DNA of 64,000 nucleotides, taken from an uncultured Drancourtella sp. (GTDB lineage: Bacteria; Bacillota; Clostridia; Lachnospirales; Lachnospiraceae). Numbering within the stretch: the stretch's first letter is position 1; each line of letters starts with the position of its first letter. Under the pieces are notes generated by a model. The model was not told the DNA's origin. It did not search any database and worked only from the letters and a program-made list of their open reading frames with translations. This document shows positions 25,764-33,247 of the stretch, piece by piece. Location of the stretch: positions 1-64,000 of the forward strand of contig CALFLL010000063.1 in the NCBI GenBank assembly GCA_937880845.1. Reading direction: 5' to 3'. Made by a program: the position numbers and the translations under genes.

Positions 25764-25819
25764 CTCTTTAATCTTAAAGAGAGCAGCCTTAAGCTTTCAG
25801 AATCCCAACAAGGGATTCT
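25764..25819 (-). ncRNA. Hairpin cluster between rpsZ and rpsH
   Basis: Two perfect hairpins lie in the 140-base gap: CTCTTTAA/TTAAAGAG (25764-25771 with 25774-25781) and AGAATCCC/GGGATTCT (25799-25806 with 25812-25819). Neither has a T run on the minus strand, so they are not obvious terminators. An S8-responsive or processing site is possible but unproven. Confidence 0.45.
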
Positions 25820-25835
25820 AAAGCATGTTTACGGC

Positions 25836-26021
25836 TTACCAGCTTGCCTTCTTAACTCCCGGGATTTCTCCTTTATAAGCTAATTCACGGAAGCAGATAC
25901 GGCAAATACCATATTTTCTCAAATATGCATGCGGACGTCCGCAAATTCTGCAACGGCTGTATTCTCTGGTAGAGAATTTCTGTTTGCGCTGCTGTTTAAC
26001 TTTCATAGATGTCTTTGCCAT
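25836..26021 (-). CDS. rpsZ: 30S ribosomal protein S14, zinc-binding type
   Basis: A 61-residue S14 with the four zinc cysteines in CRICGRPHAYLRKYGICRIC, the C+ form used when zinc is available. No zinc-free paralogue is in the window. It lies between rplE and rpsH in the usual order. Confidence 0.98.
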   Translation of the reverse strand: MAKTSMKVKQQRKQKFSTREYSRCRICGRPHAYLRKYGICRICFRELAYKGEIPGVKKASW

Positions 26022-26036
26022 GATTCTCCTCCTTTA

Positions 26037-26576
26037 CTATTTTGCGAATGGCATGTTGAACTGTTTCAGTAATTCACGGGCTTCTTCGTCTGTCTTAGCT
26101 GTTGTAACGAAGATTACGTCCATACCGCGAACTTTGTCAACTTTATCATATTCGATTTCTGGGAAAATCAACTGTTCTTTAATTCCAAGAGCGTAGTTAC
26201 CTCTTCCGTCAAATGCGTTCGGGTTAACTCCTCTGAAGTCACGTACACGAGGTAATGCAAGGTTGATCAGACGATCAACAAATTCATACATTTTTTCTCC
26301 TCTTAATGTAACTTTACATCCAATCGGCATACCTTCTCTGATTTTGAAGTTAGCCACAGATTTTTTAGCTTTTGTAAGAACTGCTTTCTGTCCTGTGATT
26401 TTTTCAAGATCAGCTACGGCAGATTCCAAAAGTTTATGATTTTCTTTAGCTTCGCCTACACCCATATTGATAACAACTTTGTCAAGCTTCGGCACTTCCA
26501 TAATGTTTTTATATCCAAATTTCTTTACCAGAGCATCTACGATTTCATTCTGGTACTGTTCTTTTAATCTACTCAA
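26037..26576 (-). CDS. rplE: 50S ribosomal protein L5
   Basis: A 179-residue L5 that binds 5S rRNA and contacts the P-site tRNA. Markers: PKLDKVVINMGVGEAKENHK, KKSVANFKIREGMPIGCKVT and the terminal LGIKEQLIFPEIEYDKVDKV. Standard length and position between rplX and rpsZ. Confidence 0.98.
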   Translation of the reverse strand: MSRLKEQYQNEIVDALVKKFGYKNIMEVPKLDKVVINMGVGEAKENHKLLESAVADLEKITGQKAVLTKAKKSVANFKIREGMPIGCKVTLRGEKMYEFVDRLINLALPRVRDFRGVNPNAFDGRGNYALGIKEQLIFPEIEYDKVDKVRGMDVIFVTTAKTDEEARELLKQFNMPFAK

Positions 26577-26599
26577 AGTGGTGGACCTCCTTTCCCGAA

Positions 26600-26911
26600 T
26601 TAATCAATAACTTCGCCTGTTGATTTTGCGAAACGTACTTTTTTGTCTCCATCCATCTTGAAACCAACTCTTGTAGCTGTTCCTTTATGGATGTACATTA
26701 CGTTAGACGCATCAATAGGTCCTTCCTGATGAACGATACCGCCTTCCTGATTAGCAGCACTTGGTTTTGTATGCTTTGTAAGCATATTCACACCTTCTAC
26801 CAGGACTTTTCCTTCTTTTTTGTTAACGGAAATAACTTTTCCTTCTTTACCTTTATCTTTACCGGCAATTACTTTAACTGTATCGCCTTTTTTAATTTTC
26901 ATAGTTGACAT
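26600..26911 (-). CDS. rplX: 50S ribosomal protein L24
   Basis: A 103-residue assembly-initiator protein with a KOW motif: IKKGDTVKVIAGKDKGKEGK, then GVNMLTKHTKPS. The ATG at 26911 (MSTMKIKK) is favoured since AAGGAGG lies 9 bases upstream; a TTG two codons earlier opens the same frame but overlaps the ribosome-site spacing. Usual place after rplN. Confidence 0.97.
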   Translation of the reverse strand: MSTMKIKKGDTVKVIAGKDKGKEGKVISVNKKEGKVLVEGVNMLTKHTKPSAANQEGGIVHQEGPIDASNVMYIHKGTATRVGFKMDGDKKVRFAKSTGEVID

Positions 26912-26925
26912 TCTCAAGTACCTCC

Positions 26926-27294
26926 TTATAATACTTCCGGAGCCAGAGATACGATCTTCATGAACTGTTTTTCACGAAGTTCTCTTGCTACTGGTCCAAA
27001 AATACGAGTTCCTCTTGGATTTTTGTCTTCTTTTATAATAACAGCAGCATTTTCATCGAATTTGATGTAAGAACCATCTTTACGACGTGCGCCTCTTACT
27101 GTACGAACAACTACGGCCTTGACAACGTCACCTTTTTTAACAACGCCGCCTGGTGTTGCATCTTTAACAGAAGCAACGATTACATCACCGATATTCGCAT
27201 ATCTTCTTGTAGAACCGCCCATAACACGGATACAAAGTAATTCTTTAGCACCTGTGTTATCTGCTACTTTTAATCTGCTTTCTTGCTGAATCAT
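26926..27294 (-). CDS. rplN: 50S ribosomal protein L14
   Basis: A 122-residue L14. Markers: IQQESRLKVADNTGAKELLC, VVVRTVRGARRKDGSYIKF and GPVARELREKQFMKIVSLAP. Standard length. It lies 36 bases after rpsQ. Confidence 0.98.
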   Translation of the reverse strand: MIQQESRLKVADNTGAKELLCIRVMGGSTRRYANIGDVIVASVKDATPGGVVKKGDVVKAVVVRTVRGARRKDGSYIKFDENAAVIIKEDKNPRGTRIFGPVARELREKQFMKIVSLAPEVL

Positions 27295-27330
27295 GCAGGT
27301 AACCTCCTTATATTCTGCTCCTTAGTGAAA

Positions 27331-27585
27331 TTATTTCACTTTTTCCATTACTTCCACAAGTCTCCATCTCTTATCTTTGGATAACGGTCTTGTTTCCATA
27401 ACTTTTACTTTATCTCCAATGTTGCATTCGTTGTTTTCATCATGTGCTTTTAATTTGTAAGTTCTTTTTACAATCTTATTGTAAAGCGGGTGTTTCACAT
27501 GGTCTTCAACTGCAACTACGATTGTTTTGTCCATTTTGTTGCTGACAACCTTACCAACTCTTGTTTTTCTCAGGTTTCTTTCCAC
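27331..27585 (-). CDS. rpsQ: 30S ribosomal protein S17
   Basis: An 84-residue OB-fold protein that binds the 5' domain of 16S rRNA. Markers: RKTRVGKVVSNKMDKTIVVA, VKHPLYNKIVKRT and IGDKVKVMETRPLSKDKRWR. Standard position between rpmC and rplN. Confidence 0.98.
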   Translation of the reverse strand: MERNLRKTRVGKVVSNKMDKTIVVAVEDHVKHPLYNKIVKRTYKLKAHDENNECNIGDKVKVMETRPLSKDKRWRLVEVMEKVK

Positions 27586-27599
27586 GATCTATTCCCTCC

Positions 27600-27806
27600 T
27601 TACTCAGCCTTTGCCATTTCTGTAATCACTGTCTGGATTCTGGCAATATTTTTTCTTACTTCTTTGATTCTGCTTGTATTATCAAGCTGATTTGTTGCGT
27701 TCTGGAATCTCAGGTTAAAGAGTTCCTTTTTAGCAGCTACTAATTCTTCATTTAACTCTGCAACTGATTTTGTTCTTAAATCTTCTACAAATGCATTAAT
27801 TTTCAC
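27600..27806 (-). CDS. rpmC: 50S ribosomal protein L29
   Basis: A 68-residue L29, part of the nascent-chain exit site. Markers: LRTKSVAELNEELVAAKKEL and RFQNATNQLDNTSRIKEVRK. The start is placed at a GTG (27806) that follows AAGGCGGTGAT by a normal gap and gives the usual family length; a longer GTG start exists three codons upstream. It overlaps the end of rplP by 11 bases. Confidence 0.92.
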   Translation of the reverse strand: MKINAFVEDLRTKSVAELNEELVAAKKELFNLRFQNATNQLDNTSRIKEVRKNIARIQTVITEMAKAE

Positions 27807-28233
27807 TGTTATCACCGCCTTCTAAATCTGCGCGAGAAACGATTTTACATTTACAAGGTAACTTGTGCATTGCAAGACGCAGCGCTTCGCGTGCAACTTC
27901 TTCCGGAACTCCGGCAAGTTCAAACATAACACGACCTGGTTTTACAACTGCTACCCAGTATTCAAGAGTACCTTTTCCGGAACCCATACGCGTTTCAGCT
28001 GGTTTTGTAGTTACTGGTTTATCTGGGAAAATCTTAATCCAAACTTTACCACCACGTTTGATGTAACGAGTCATCGCAATACGGGCAGCTTCAATCTGGT
28101 TGGAACGGATCCAACATGGTTCCATTGCCACAAGACCATATTCACCATTTGTGATTTTATTTCCGCGTAAAGCCTTTCCTCTCATGGAGCCACGGAACTG
28201 TTTACGACGTTTAACTCTTTTTGGCATTAACAT
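27796..28233 (-). CDS. rplP: 50S ribosomal protein L16
   Basis: A 145-residue L16 near the peptidyl transferase centre. Markers: PKRVKRRKQFRGSMRGKALR, RIAMTRYIKRGGKVWIKIFP and MGSGKGTLEYWVAVVKPGR. Its first base overlaps the rpsC stop, and its end overlaps rpmC, so translation is coupled on both sides. Confidence 0.98.
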   Translation of the reverse strand: MLMPKRVKRRKQFRGSMRGKALRGNKITNGEYGLVAMEPCWIRSNQIEAARIAMTRYIKRGGKVWIKIFPDKPVTTKPAETRMGSGKGTLEYWVAVVKPGRVMFELAGVPEEVAREALRLAMHKLPCKCKIVSRADLEGGDNSEN

Positions 28234-28889
28234 TATTTATCGCTCCCTTCCTTATTAGCCTTTGTTGGAAGAACTTCGCCTTTGTATACCCAAACTTTTA
28301 CACCTACTTTTCCGTAAGTTGTGTCTGCTTCGGCGAATCCATAATCAATGTCTGCACGCAGTGTCTGAAGCGGAATTGTTCCTTCGCTGTAAAACTCTGT
28401 ACGAGCCATATCAGCTCCGCCCAAACGTCCTGACACAGATGTTTTCACACCAAGTGCGCCAGCTTTCATAGTTCTGCTCATGCAGGATTTCATAGCACGT
28501 CTGAAAGAAATACGGTTTTCAAGCTGAAGTGCAATGTTTTCTGCTACAAGCTGAGCATCTTTGTCCGGTCTTTTTACTTCTTTGATGTCAACGATCACTT
28601 TTTTGTCTGTCATCTTCTGAAGTTCTGCTTTTACTTTTTCGATTTCAGCTCCGCCTTTACCAATTACAACACCTGGTTTTGCTGTGTAAACGATAATTTT
28701 TACACGGTCAGATGCTCTTTCGATTTCAATTTTAGAAATTCCGGCACTGAATAATTTATTTTTAAGAAATTTTCTGATTTTGTGGTCTTCTACAAGGTTA
28801 TCAGCAAAATCTTTTTCAGCATACCATTTAGAATCCCAGTCTTCGATAACACCGACTCTCAATCCATGTGGATTAACTTTCTGTCCCAT
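28233..28889 (-). CDS. rpsC: 30S ribosomal protein S3
   Basis: A 218-residue S3 with a KH domain (VVIGKGGAEIEKVKAELQK) that lines the mRNA entry tunnel. The N-terminus GQKVNPHGLRVGVIEDWDSK is standard. The C-domain shows SGRLGGADMARTEFYSEGTI. Normal length, between rplV and rplP. Confidence 0.98.
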   Translation of the reverse strand: MGQKVNPHGLRVGVIEDWDSKWYAEKDFADNLVEDHKIRKFLKNKLFSAGISKIEIERASDRVKIIVYTAKPGVVIGKGGAEIEKVKAELQKMTDKKVIVDIKEVKRPDKDAQLVAENIALQLENRISFRRAMKSCMSRTMKAGALGVKTSVSGRLGGADMARTEFYSEGTIPLQTLRADIDYGFAEADTTYGKVGVKVWVYKGEVLPTKANKEGSDK

Positions 28890-28900
28890 TATTACCCTCC

Positions 28901-29287
28901 TTATCTTTCATCAAGCACAACTGTGATGTGGCTCATTCTCTTTTCGATTCTGTAAGCTCTACCCTGTGCTCTTGGTCTGATTCGTTTCATTGTAGGTCCT
29001 TTGTTTGCATAGCATTCTGCAATATAAAGGTTTTCTGGTGACATACCGTTATTGTTTTCAGCGTTTGCGATTGCTGATTCTAATAATTTCTTTATTAAAC
29101 TGGAAGCATATCTTGGATTGTATGTTAAAATTCCAAGTGCTGTTGTTACATCCTTACCTCTGATGGCATCTAATACGAAGCATGCTTTCTGAACAGAAAC
29201 TCTTGCGTAGGATAATTTTGCAGATGGTCTCGTGTCTTTGTTAGCATTTCTTTCTCTCTTAATTTGAGATCTATGTCCTTTTGCCAT
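28901..29287 (-). CDS. rplV: 50S ribosomal protein L22
   Basis: A 128-residue L22 whose beta-hairpin lines the exit tunnel. Markers: SYARVSVQKACFVLDAIRGK, ESAIANAENNNGMSPENLYI and the hairpin RIRPRAQGRAYRIEKRMSHI. Usual place between rpsS and rpsC. Confidence 0.98.
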   Translation of the reverse strand: MAKGHRSQIKRERNANKDTRPSAKLSYARVSVQKACFVLDAIRGKDVTTALGILTYNPRYASSLIKKLLESAIANAENNNGMSPENLYIAECYANKGPTMKRIRPRAQGRAYRIEKRMSHITVVLDER

Positions 29288-29317
29288 GGATGAACCCTCC
29301 TTTCGAATACTCGTTTA

Positions 29318-29599
29318 TTATCTTACCTTAGATTTCTTTTCGTCTTTTCCATGTCCTCTGTATGTTCTTGTTGCAACAAACTCTCCAAGTTTATGTCCAA
29401 CCATATCTTCTGTTACATATACCGGAACATGTTTTCTTCCATCATGAACTGCAATTGTATGACCGATCATCATCGGGAAAATTGTAGAACGGCGGGACCA
29501 AGTCTTAATAACAGACTTGTCTCCTGATTCGTTCATAGCTTCTACTTTTTTCAGTAAACTCGCATCTGCGAATGGTCCTTTTTTAAGTGAACGAGCCAT
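29318..29599 (-). CDS. rpsS: 30S ribosomal protein S19
   Basis: A 93-residue S19 of the 30S head. Markers: ARSLKKGPFADASLLKKVEA, SRRSTIFPMMIGHTIAVHDG and KLGEFVATRTYRGHGKDEKK. Standard length. Confidence 0.98.
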   Translation of the reverse strand: MARSLKKGPFADASLLKKVEAMNESGDKSVIKTWSRRSTIFPMMIGHTIAVHDGRKHVPVYVTEDMVGHKLGEFVATRTYRGHGKDEKKSKVR

Positions 29600-29624
29600 T
29601 AGGTTTAACCTCCTTACAAACTAC

Positions 29625-30467
29625 TTATTTGATTCCTTTTCCATCACGTCTTCTTACGATCAGTTTATTAGACGCTTTGTTTTTCTTTCTAGTCTTAAGA
29701 CCAAGTGCCGGTTTGCCCCATGGTGTGCACGGACCCGGACGACCGATACCTGTCTTACCTTCACCACCACCGTGTGGATGGTCATTCGGGTTCATAACAG
29801 AACCACGAACTGTAGGTCTGATACCCATATGACGTTTACGTCCTGCTTTACCGATGTTGATAAGATTGTGTTCACCATTTCCCACAACTCCAACAGATGC
29901 ACGGCATACAAGCGGAACCATTCTCATTTCGCCTGAAGGCAGACGCAGTGTAGCGTATTTTCCTTCTTTAGCCATTAACTGTGCGCTGTTTCCTGCTGAA
30001 CGAACCATCTGTCCGCCTTTTCCAGGATACAACTCAATATTGTGAATCTGTGTACCAACCGGGATTTCAGAAAGAGGCAGGCAGTTTCCTACTCTTACTT
30101 CTGCTTCCGGTCCATTCATGATTGTCATTCCGTCTGTTAATCCTTCCGGTGCAAGGATATATGCTTTTTCACCGTCTGCGTAACAGATTAAAGCGATGTT
30201 AGCTGTTCTGTTCGGATCGTATTCGATACCGATAACTTTTGCCGGAATTCCGTCTTTATTTCTTTTAAAATCAATGATTCTGTATTTTCTTTTAGCTCCG
30301 CCTCCGCGGTGTCTTACTGTGATTTTACCCTGGCTGTTACGTCCAGCTGTTCTATTTTTGGATACCAGTAAAGATTTTTCAGGTGTTTTCTTTGTGATTT
30401 CAGAGAAATCAGAACCTGTCATCTTTCTTCTGGAAGGTGTATATGGGCTATATGTTTTGATTCCCAT
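29625..30467 (-). CDS. rplB: 50S ribosomal protein L2
   Basis: A 280-residue L2, required for subunit association and peptidyl transfer. Markers: GIKTYSPYTPSRRKMTGSDF, RHRGGGAKRKYRIIDFKRNK and the active-site region MNPNDHPHGGGEGKTGIGRP. The ATG at 30467 is chosen because AAAGGAGAGACAGTA lies directly before it; the frame is open six codons further upstream. Confidence 0.98.
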   Translation of the reverse strand: MGIKTYSPYTPSRRKMTGSDFSEITKKTPEKSLLVSKNRTAGRNSQGKITVRHRGGGAKRKYRIIDFKRNKDGIPAKVIGIEYDPNRTANIALICYADGEKAYILAPEGLTDGMTIMNGPEAEVRVGNCLPLSEIPVGTQIHNIELYPGKGGQMVRSAGNSAQLMAKEGKYATLRLPSGEMRMVPLVCRASVGVVGNGEHNLINIGKAGRKRHMGIRPTVRGSVMNPNDHPHGGGEGKTGIGRPGPCTPWGKPALGLKTRKKNKASNKLIVRRRDGKGIK

Positions 30468-30538
30468 TACTGTCTCTCCTTTCACTTTCTAATTATTCGT
30501 TTCACGGATTTGCACCGTATAGTTACTTGTTCAAAATC

Positions 30539-30838
30539 TTATAATCCCTGGAAGATTTCGATATCTGCACTTTCTTCTGTAAGTGCTACGATTGCTTTCT
30601 TTGTTTTAGCAGTTTTTCCGAATGTCATGCCACGGCGTTTTGTTTTTCCGTCCATGTTCATTGTGTTTACGCTTTTTACTTTTGTTCCTGCGAACATTTT
30701 TTCAACTGCTTCTTTGATCTGGGATTTTGTTGCTTCCGGATGAACAAGGAATGTGTATTTCTTGTCAGCCATAAGCCCCATGCTCTTTTCTGTAACCACT
30801 GGTTTCAGGATTACGTCATAATACTGAATGTTTGCCAT
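30539..30838 (-). CDS. rplW: 50S ribosomal protein L23
   Basis: A 99-residue L23, the docking site for trigger factor and SRP at the exit tunnel. Markers: DVILKPVVTEKSMGLMADKK, FLVHPEATKSQIKEAVEKMF and TKRRGMTFGKTAKTKKAIV. The start overlaps the rplD stop by 1 base. Confidence 0.98.
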   Translation of the reverse strand: MANIQYYDVILKPVVTEKSMGLMADKKYTFLVHPEATKSQIKEAVEKMFAGTKVKSVNTMNMDGKTKRRGMTFGKTAKTKKAIVALTEESADIEIFQGL

Positions 30839-31458
30839 TATGCGTACACCTCCTCGATAGCCTCTACAGCAGCTTTTGTAGCGATTACTGTGTTGTATTT
30901 CAGGATATCATACACATTGATTGTATTTGTGCGGACTGTTTTAACATCAGCGATGTTTCTTGCAGAAAGTTCTGCATTTTTGTTTTCATCTTCCAATACT
31001 ACCAATGCTTTAGATACGTTCAGGTTGTTTAAAACCGCCTGGAATTTCTTTGTTTTGATTTCATCAAAATTCATTTCGTCAAGAACGATGAATTTCTTTT
31101 CTTCTACTCTGGATGAAAGAGCAGATTTGAGAGCAGCTCTCTTTTCTTTTTTGTTTAATTTGAAAGAGTAGTCTCTTGGTGTTGGAGCAAATACAACTCC
31201 TCCGCCTGTCCACTGTGGAGCTCTTGTTGAACCCTGTCTTGCATGACCTGTTCCTTTCTGTCTCCATGGTTTTCTTCCACCACCGGAAACTTCAGAACGT
31301 GTTTTTGCTTTCTGTGTTCCCTGACGATTATTTGCAAGCTGCTGTACAACTGCCATATGAACGAGGTGTTCGTTAACTTCTACACCAAAAACAGCATCGT
31401 TTAAGTCAATTGTACCAACTTCTTTACCTTCGATATTGTAAACAGATACGTTAGCCAT
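30838..31458 (-). CDS. rplD: 50S ribosomal protein L4
   Basis: A 206-residue L4. The exit-tunnel loop is seen in GGGRKPWRQKGTGHARQGST, preceded by RQGTQKAKTRSEVSG. In enterobacteria L4 represses the S10 operon through its leader; a structured rpsJ leader exists here, but whether L4 acts on it is unknown. Position between rplC and rplW is normal. Confidence 0.98.
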   Translation of the reverse strand: MANVSVYNIEGKEVGTIDLNDAVFGVEVNEHLVHMAVVQQLANNRQGTQKAKTRSEVSGGGRKPWRQKGTGHARQGSTRAPQWTGGGVVFAPTPRDYSFKLNKKEKRAALKSALSSRVEEKKFIVLDEMNFDEIKTKKFQAVLNNLNVSKALVVLEDENKNAELSARNIADVKTVRTNTINVYDILKYNTVIATKAAVEAIEEVYA

Positions 31459-31487
31459 CTGTGTGTTCCTCCTTTCTTCTCAAAAAC

Positions 31488-32168
31488 CTAAATGCTCTTT
31501 ACCGCTTCTTTGATTGTTACTAAAGATTTTTTAGGTCCTGGTACGGAACCTTTCACTAAGAGTAAGTTGTTTTCAGCGTCTACTCTTACTACTTCAAGAT
31601 TCTGAATTGTAATCTTTTTACTTCCCATATGTCCCGGCATTTTCTTTCCTTTGAATACCTTGCTCGGATCGGAAGCCGCACCGTTAGAACCTGCATGACG
31701 GTGGAATTTGGAACCGTGAGCCATAGGTCCTCTGTGCTGATTATGTCTCTTGATCGCACCCTGGAATCCTTTACCTTTGGAGATTGCTGTTGCATCTACC
31801 TTATCTCCCGCTTCGAAGATGTCGGCTTTGATTTCCTGTGCAAGTGCGTATTCTTCAGCATTGTCGAATTTGAATTCTTTTACAAATCTTTTGCCGGATA
31901 CTCCAGCTTTTTCGAAATGTCCTTTTTCTGCTTTTGTTATACCATTTCTGTGGATAACTTCTTTTTTGCCGTTCTTGTCAACGTTAACGATTTTTTCTTT
32001 TTTGTCAACGAATCCAACCTGAACAGCACTGTAACCGTCATTTTCTACAGTTTTGATCTGTGTTACTACACAAGGACCAGCCTGAAGAACAGTTACCGGA
32101 GTTAATACTCCATGTTCGTTGAAGATTTGAGTCATTCCGACTTTTGTTGCTAAAATAGCTTTCTTCAT
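31488..32168 (-). CDS. rplC: 50S ribosomal protein L3
   Basis: A 226-residue L3, somewhat longer than the usual 205-210 because of an extended middle region (about 65-110). Markers: KKAILATKVGMTQIFNEHG, KGKGFQGAIKRHNQHRGPMA and GKKMPGHMGSKKITIQNLEV. It lies 72 bases downstream of rpsJ. Confidence 0.98.
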   Translation of the reverse strand: MKKAILATKVGMTQIFNEHGVLTPVTVLQAGPCVVTQIKTVENDGYSAVQVGFVDKKEKIVNVDKNGKKEVIHRNGITKAEKGHFEKAGVSGKRFVKEFKFDNAEEYALAQEIKADIFEAGDKVDATAISKGKGFQGAIKRHNQHRGPMAHGSKFHRHAGSNGAASDPSKVFKGKKMPGHMGSKKITIQNLEVVRVDAENNLLLVKGSVPGPKKSLVTIKEAVKSI

Positions 32169-32240
32169 TATGTTTACCTCCTGTGATTTACAGCGGAACG
32201 GTTTTACCCGTTCATCCTAAATATTAGGAATACTGTTTGC

Positions 32241-32558
32241 TTATTTTTGTTTCATTTTGATATCAATGTATACACCTGCCGGCATTTCCAATCTGGATAA
32301 TGCATCTACAGTTTTCTGTGTCGGTGCAATGATATCGATCAGTCTCTTATGAGTTCTCTGTTCAAACTGTTCTCTGGAATCTTTGTATTTGTGAACCGCT
32401 CTTAAGATTGTAACTACTTCCTTTTTTGTCGGAAGCGGTACCGGTCCGCTAACCTTTGCTCCATTCTTTTTTACAGTTTCGATAATTTTTTTAGCAGATG
32501 CATCAACTAACTGATGATCATATGCTTTCAATGTGATTCTCATTACTTGACTTGCCAT
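32241..32558 (-). CDS. rpsJ: 30S ribosomal protein S10
   Basis: A 105-residue S10, first gene of the superoperon and also the partner of NusB in antitermination. Markers: RITLKAYDHQLVDASAKKI, GPVPLPTKKEVVTILRA and KRLIDIIAPTQKTVDALSRL. The start MASQVMRITL follows AAGGAGG by 11 bases. Upstream lies a roughly 225-base leader with long-range pairing and a strong promoter. Confidence 0.98.
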   Translation of the reverse strand: MASQVMRITLKAYDHQLVDASAKKIIETVKKNGAKVSGPVPLPTKKEVVTILRAVHKYKDSREQFEQRTHKRLIDIIAPTQKTVDALSRLEMPAGVYIDIKMKQK

Positions 32559-32574
32559 AAAAAAAGTCGCCTCC

Positions 32575-32786
32575 TTTTCGTACTTTCAAACTTCAGTACG
32601 ACAAGCGGTGACTGTACACTCTCCCGTGTGTGTCCTCAGACTCCTACACGTTGTTACCATGTTTCAATGGATGTTATTGATTCGTACAGTGACTTGTCGC
32701 CAGTTTCCTAACTTGACATTCGCTCCGCGGAAAACCTGCCATCTCTCAGGCAGCAACCTCACGTTTCATCGCTATCATGTCACAGC
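32575..32786 (-). ncRNA. Structured 5' leader of the S10 operon
   Basis: The leader between the promoter and rpsJ can fold into a closed domain: CGACAAG/CTTGTCG (32599-32605 with 32693-32699) stacked on ACTGTAC/GTACAGT (32611-32617 with 32684-32690), enclosing an inner hairpin with CGTGT/ACACG. A second hairpin CTGCC/GGCAG lies nearer the promoter (about 32737-32755), after a TCCGCGGA segment. The domain ends close to the rpsJ ribosome site, which suits a feedback element for a ribosomal protein. The regulating protein is not identified. Confidence 0.65.
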
Positions 32787-32792
32787 TTTTTC

Positions 32793-32821
32793 AGTATATC
32801 CGATAATTTCCTTTTTTTCAA
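32793..32821 (-). promoter_or_regulatory. Promoter of the S10-spc-alpha superoperon
   Basis: On the minus strand TTGAAA (32816-32821), 17-bp spacer, TATACT (32793-32798). It is about 235 bases upstream of rpsJ and is the best promoter in the region. Confidence 0.8.
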
Positions 32822-32897
32822 CCCCTTTTTGTATTTTTTTGTATTTTTTTTCGTACAATCTATTTTTCTTCTTTTATACTTTTTTTCACATTTTCTA

Positions 32898-32926
32898 TTG
32901 ACACCACTGTCGTAACATGATATATT
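32898..32926 (+). promoter_or_regulatory. Near-consensus promoter for the small RNA candidate
   Basis: TTGACA (32898-32903), 17-bp spacer, TATATT (32921-32926). It points away from rpsJ. Ten bases downstream begins a perfect 7-6-7 inverted repeat TTAACAC-AATAAA-GTGTTAA (32936-32955), which could be an operator or a 5' stabilising hairpin. Confidence 0.75.
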
Positions 32927-32932
32927 GATATC

Positions 32933-33150
32933 GTATTAACACAATAAAGTGTTAAAGATTGTATTGCAGTGTTATTGATATTCCCCCAAAATATGAATAA
33001 CGCCTTCAATTCTTATATACACCTCTTTATAAAAGAGATTCCCCAATTTTTGTATATAATGAACCTGCAATACAGTCTAAACCTCTCAATGACATACCAA
33101 AATGAAAGAACGGATGCCTCTGTGCATCCGTTCTTTCATTATTTTATATG
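32933..33150 (+). ncRNA. Candidate small structured RNA with three-way junction and terminator-like hairpin
   Basis: Transcript predicted from the promoter at 32898-32926. Elements: 5' hairpin 32936-32955; a 14-bp closing helix P1 (32956-32969 with 33065-33078, one G-U pair); P2, 12 positions with one mismatch (32971-32982 with 32990-33001) and loop CCCCCAA; P3, 9 bp (33013-33021 with 33051-33059) holding a 6-bp inner stem (33023-33028 with 33032-33037) and a 13-base unpaired side AUUCCCCAAUUUU; then a perfect 17-bp hairpin (33101-33117 with 33124-33140) and a U-rich tail. Both unpaired patches contain CCCC. No coding frame of note. It is either a trans-acting sRNA or a 5' leader of the permease gene; the permease has its own promoter further down, which favours an sRNA. 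I recognise no named family. Confidence 0.65.
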
Positions 33151-33184
33151 TTGCTTTTTTTTCCTTATGCTTTTATAATAGTGT

Positions 33185-33214
33185 TTGTAACTATAATTCA
33201 GAGAGATATATAAT
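33185..33214 (+). promoter_or_regulatory. Promoter of the TSUP permease gene
   Basis: TTGTAA (33185-33190), 18-bp spacer, TATAAT (33209-33214), 33 bases before the start codon and downstream of the hairpin that ends the small RNA candidate. Confidence 0.6.
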
Positions 33215-33247
33215 AAGAATAAATAAGAATATATCGGAAAGGAGTAT

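Noticed and set aside
32936..32955. TTAACAC-N6-GTGTTAA as a Rex or PrfA box
   Set aside because: Spacing is 6, not the 4 of Rex or 2 of PrfA, and it lies downstream of the start, so a 5' hairpin is at least as likely.
32933..33150. 6S RNA, SRP RNA or tmRNA as identity of the small RNA candidate
   Set aside because: The three-way junction does not form the rod with central bubble of 6S RNA, no SRP GGAA-loop hairpin is present, and it is too short and lacks a tag frame for tmRNA.
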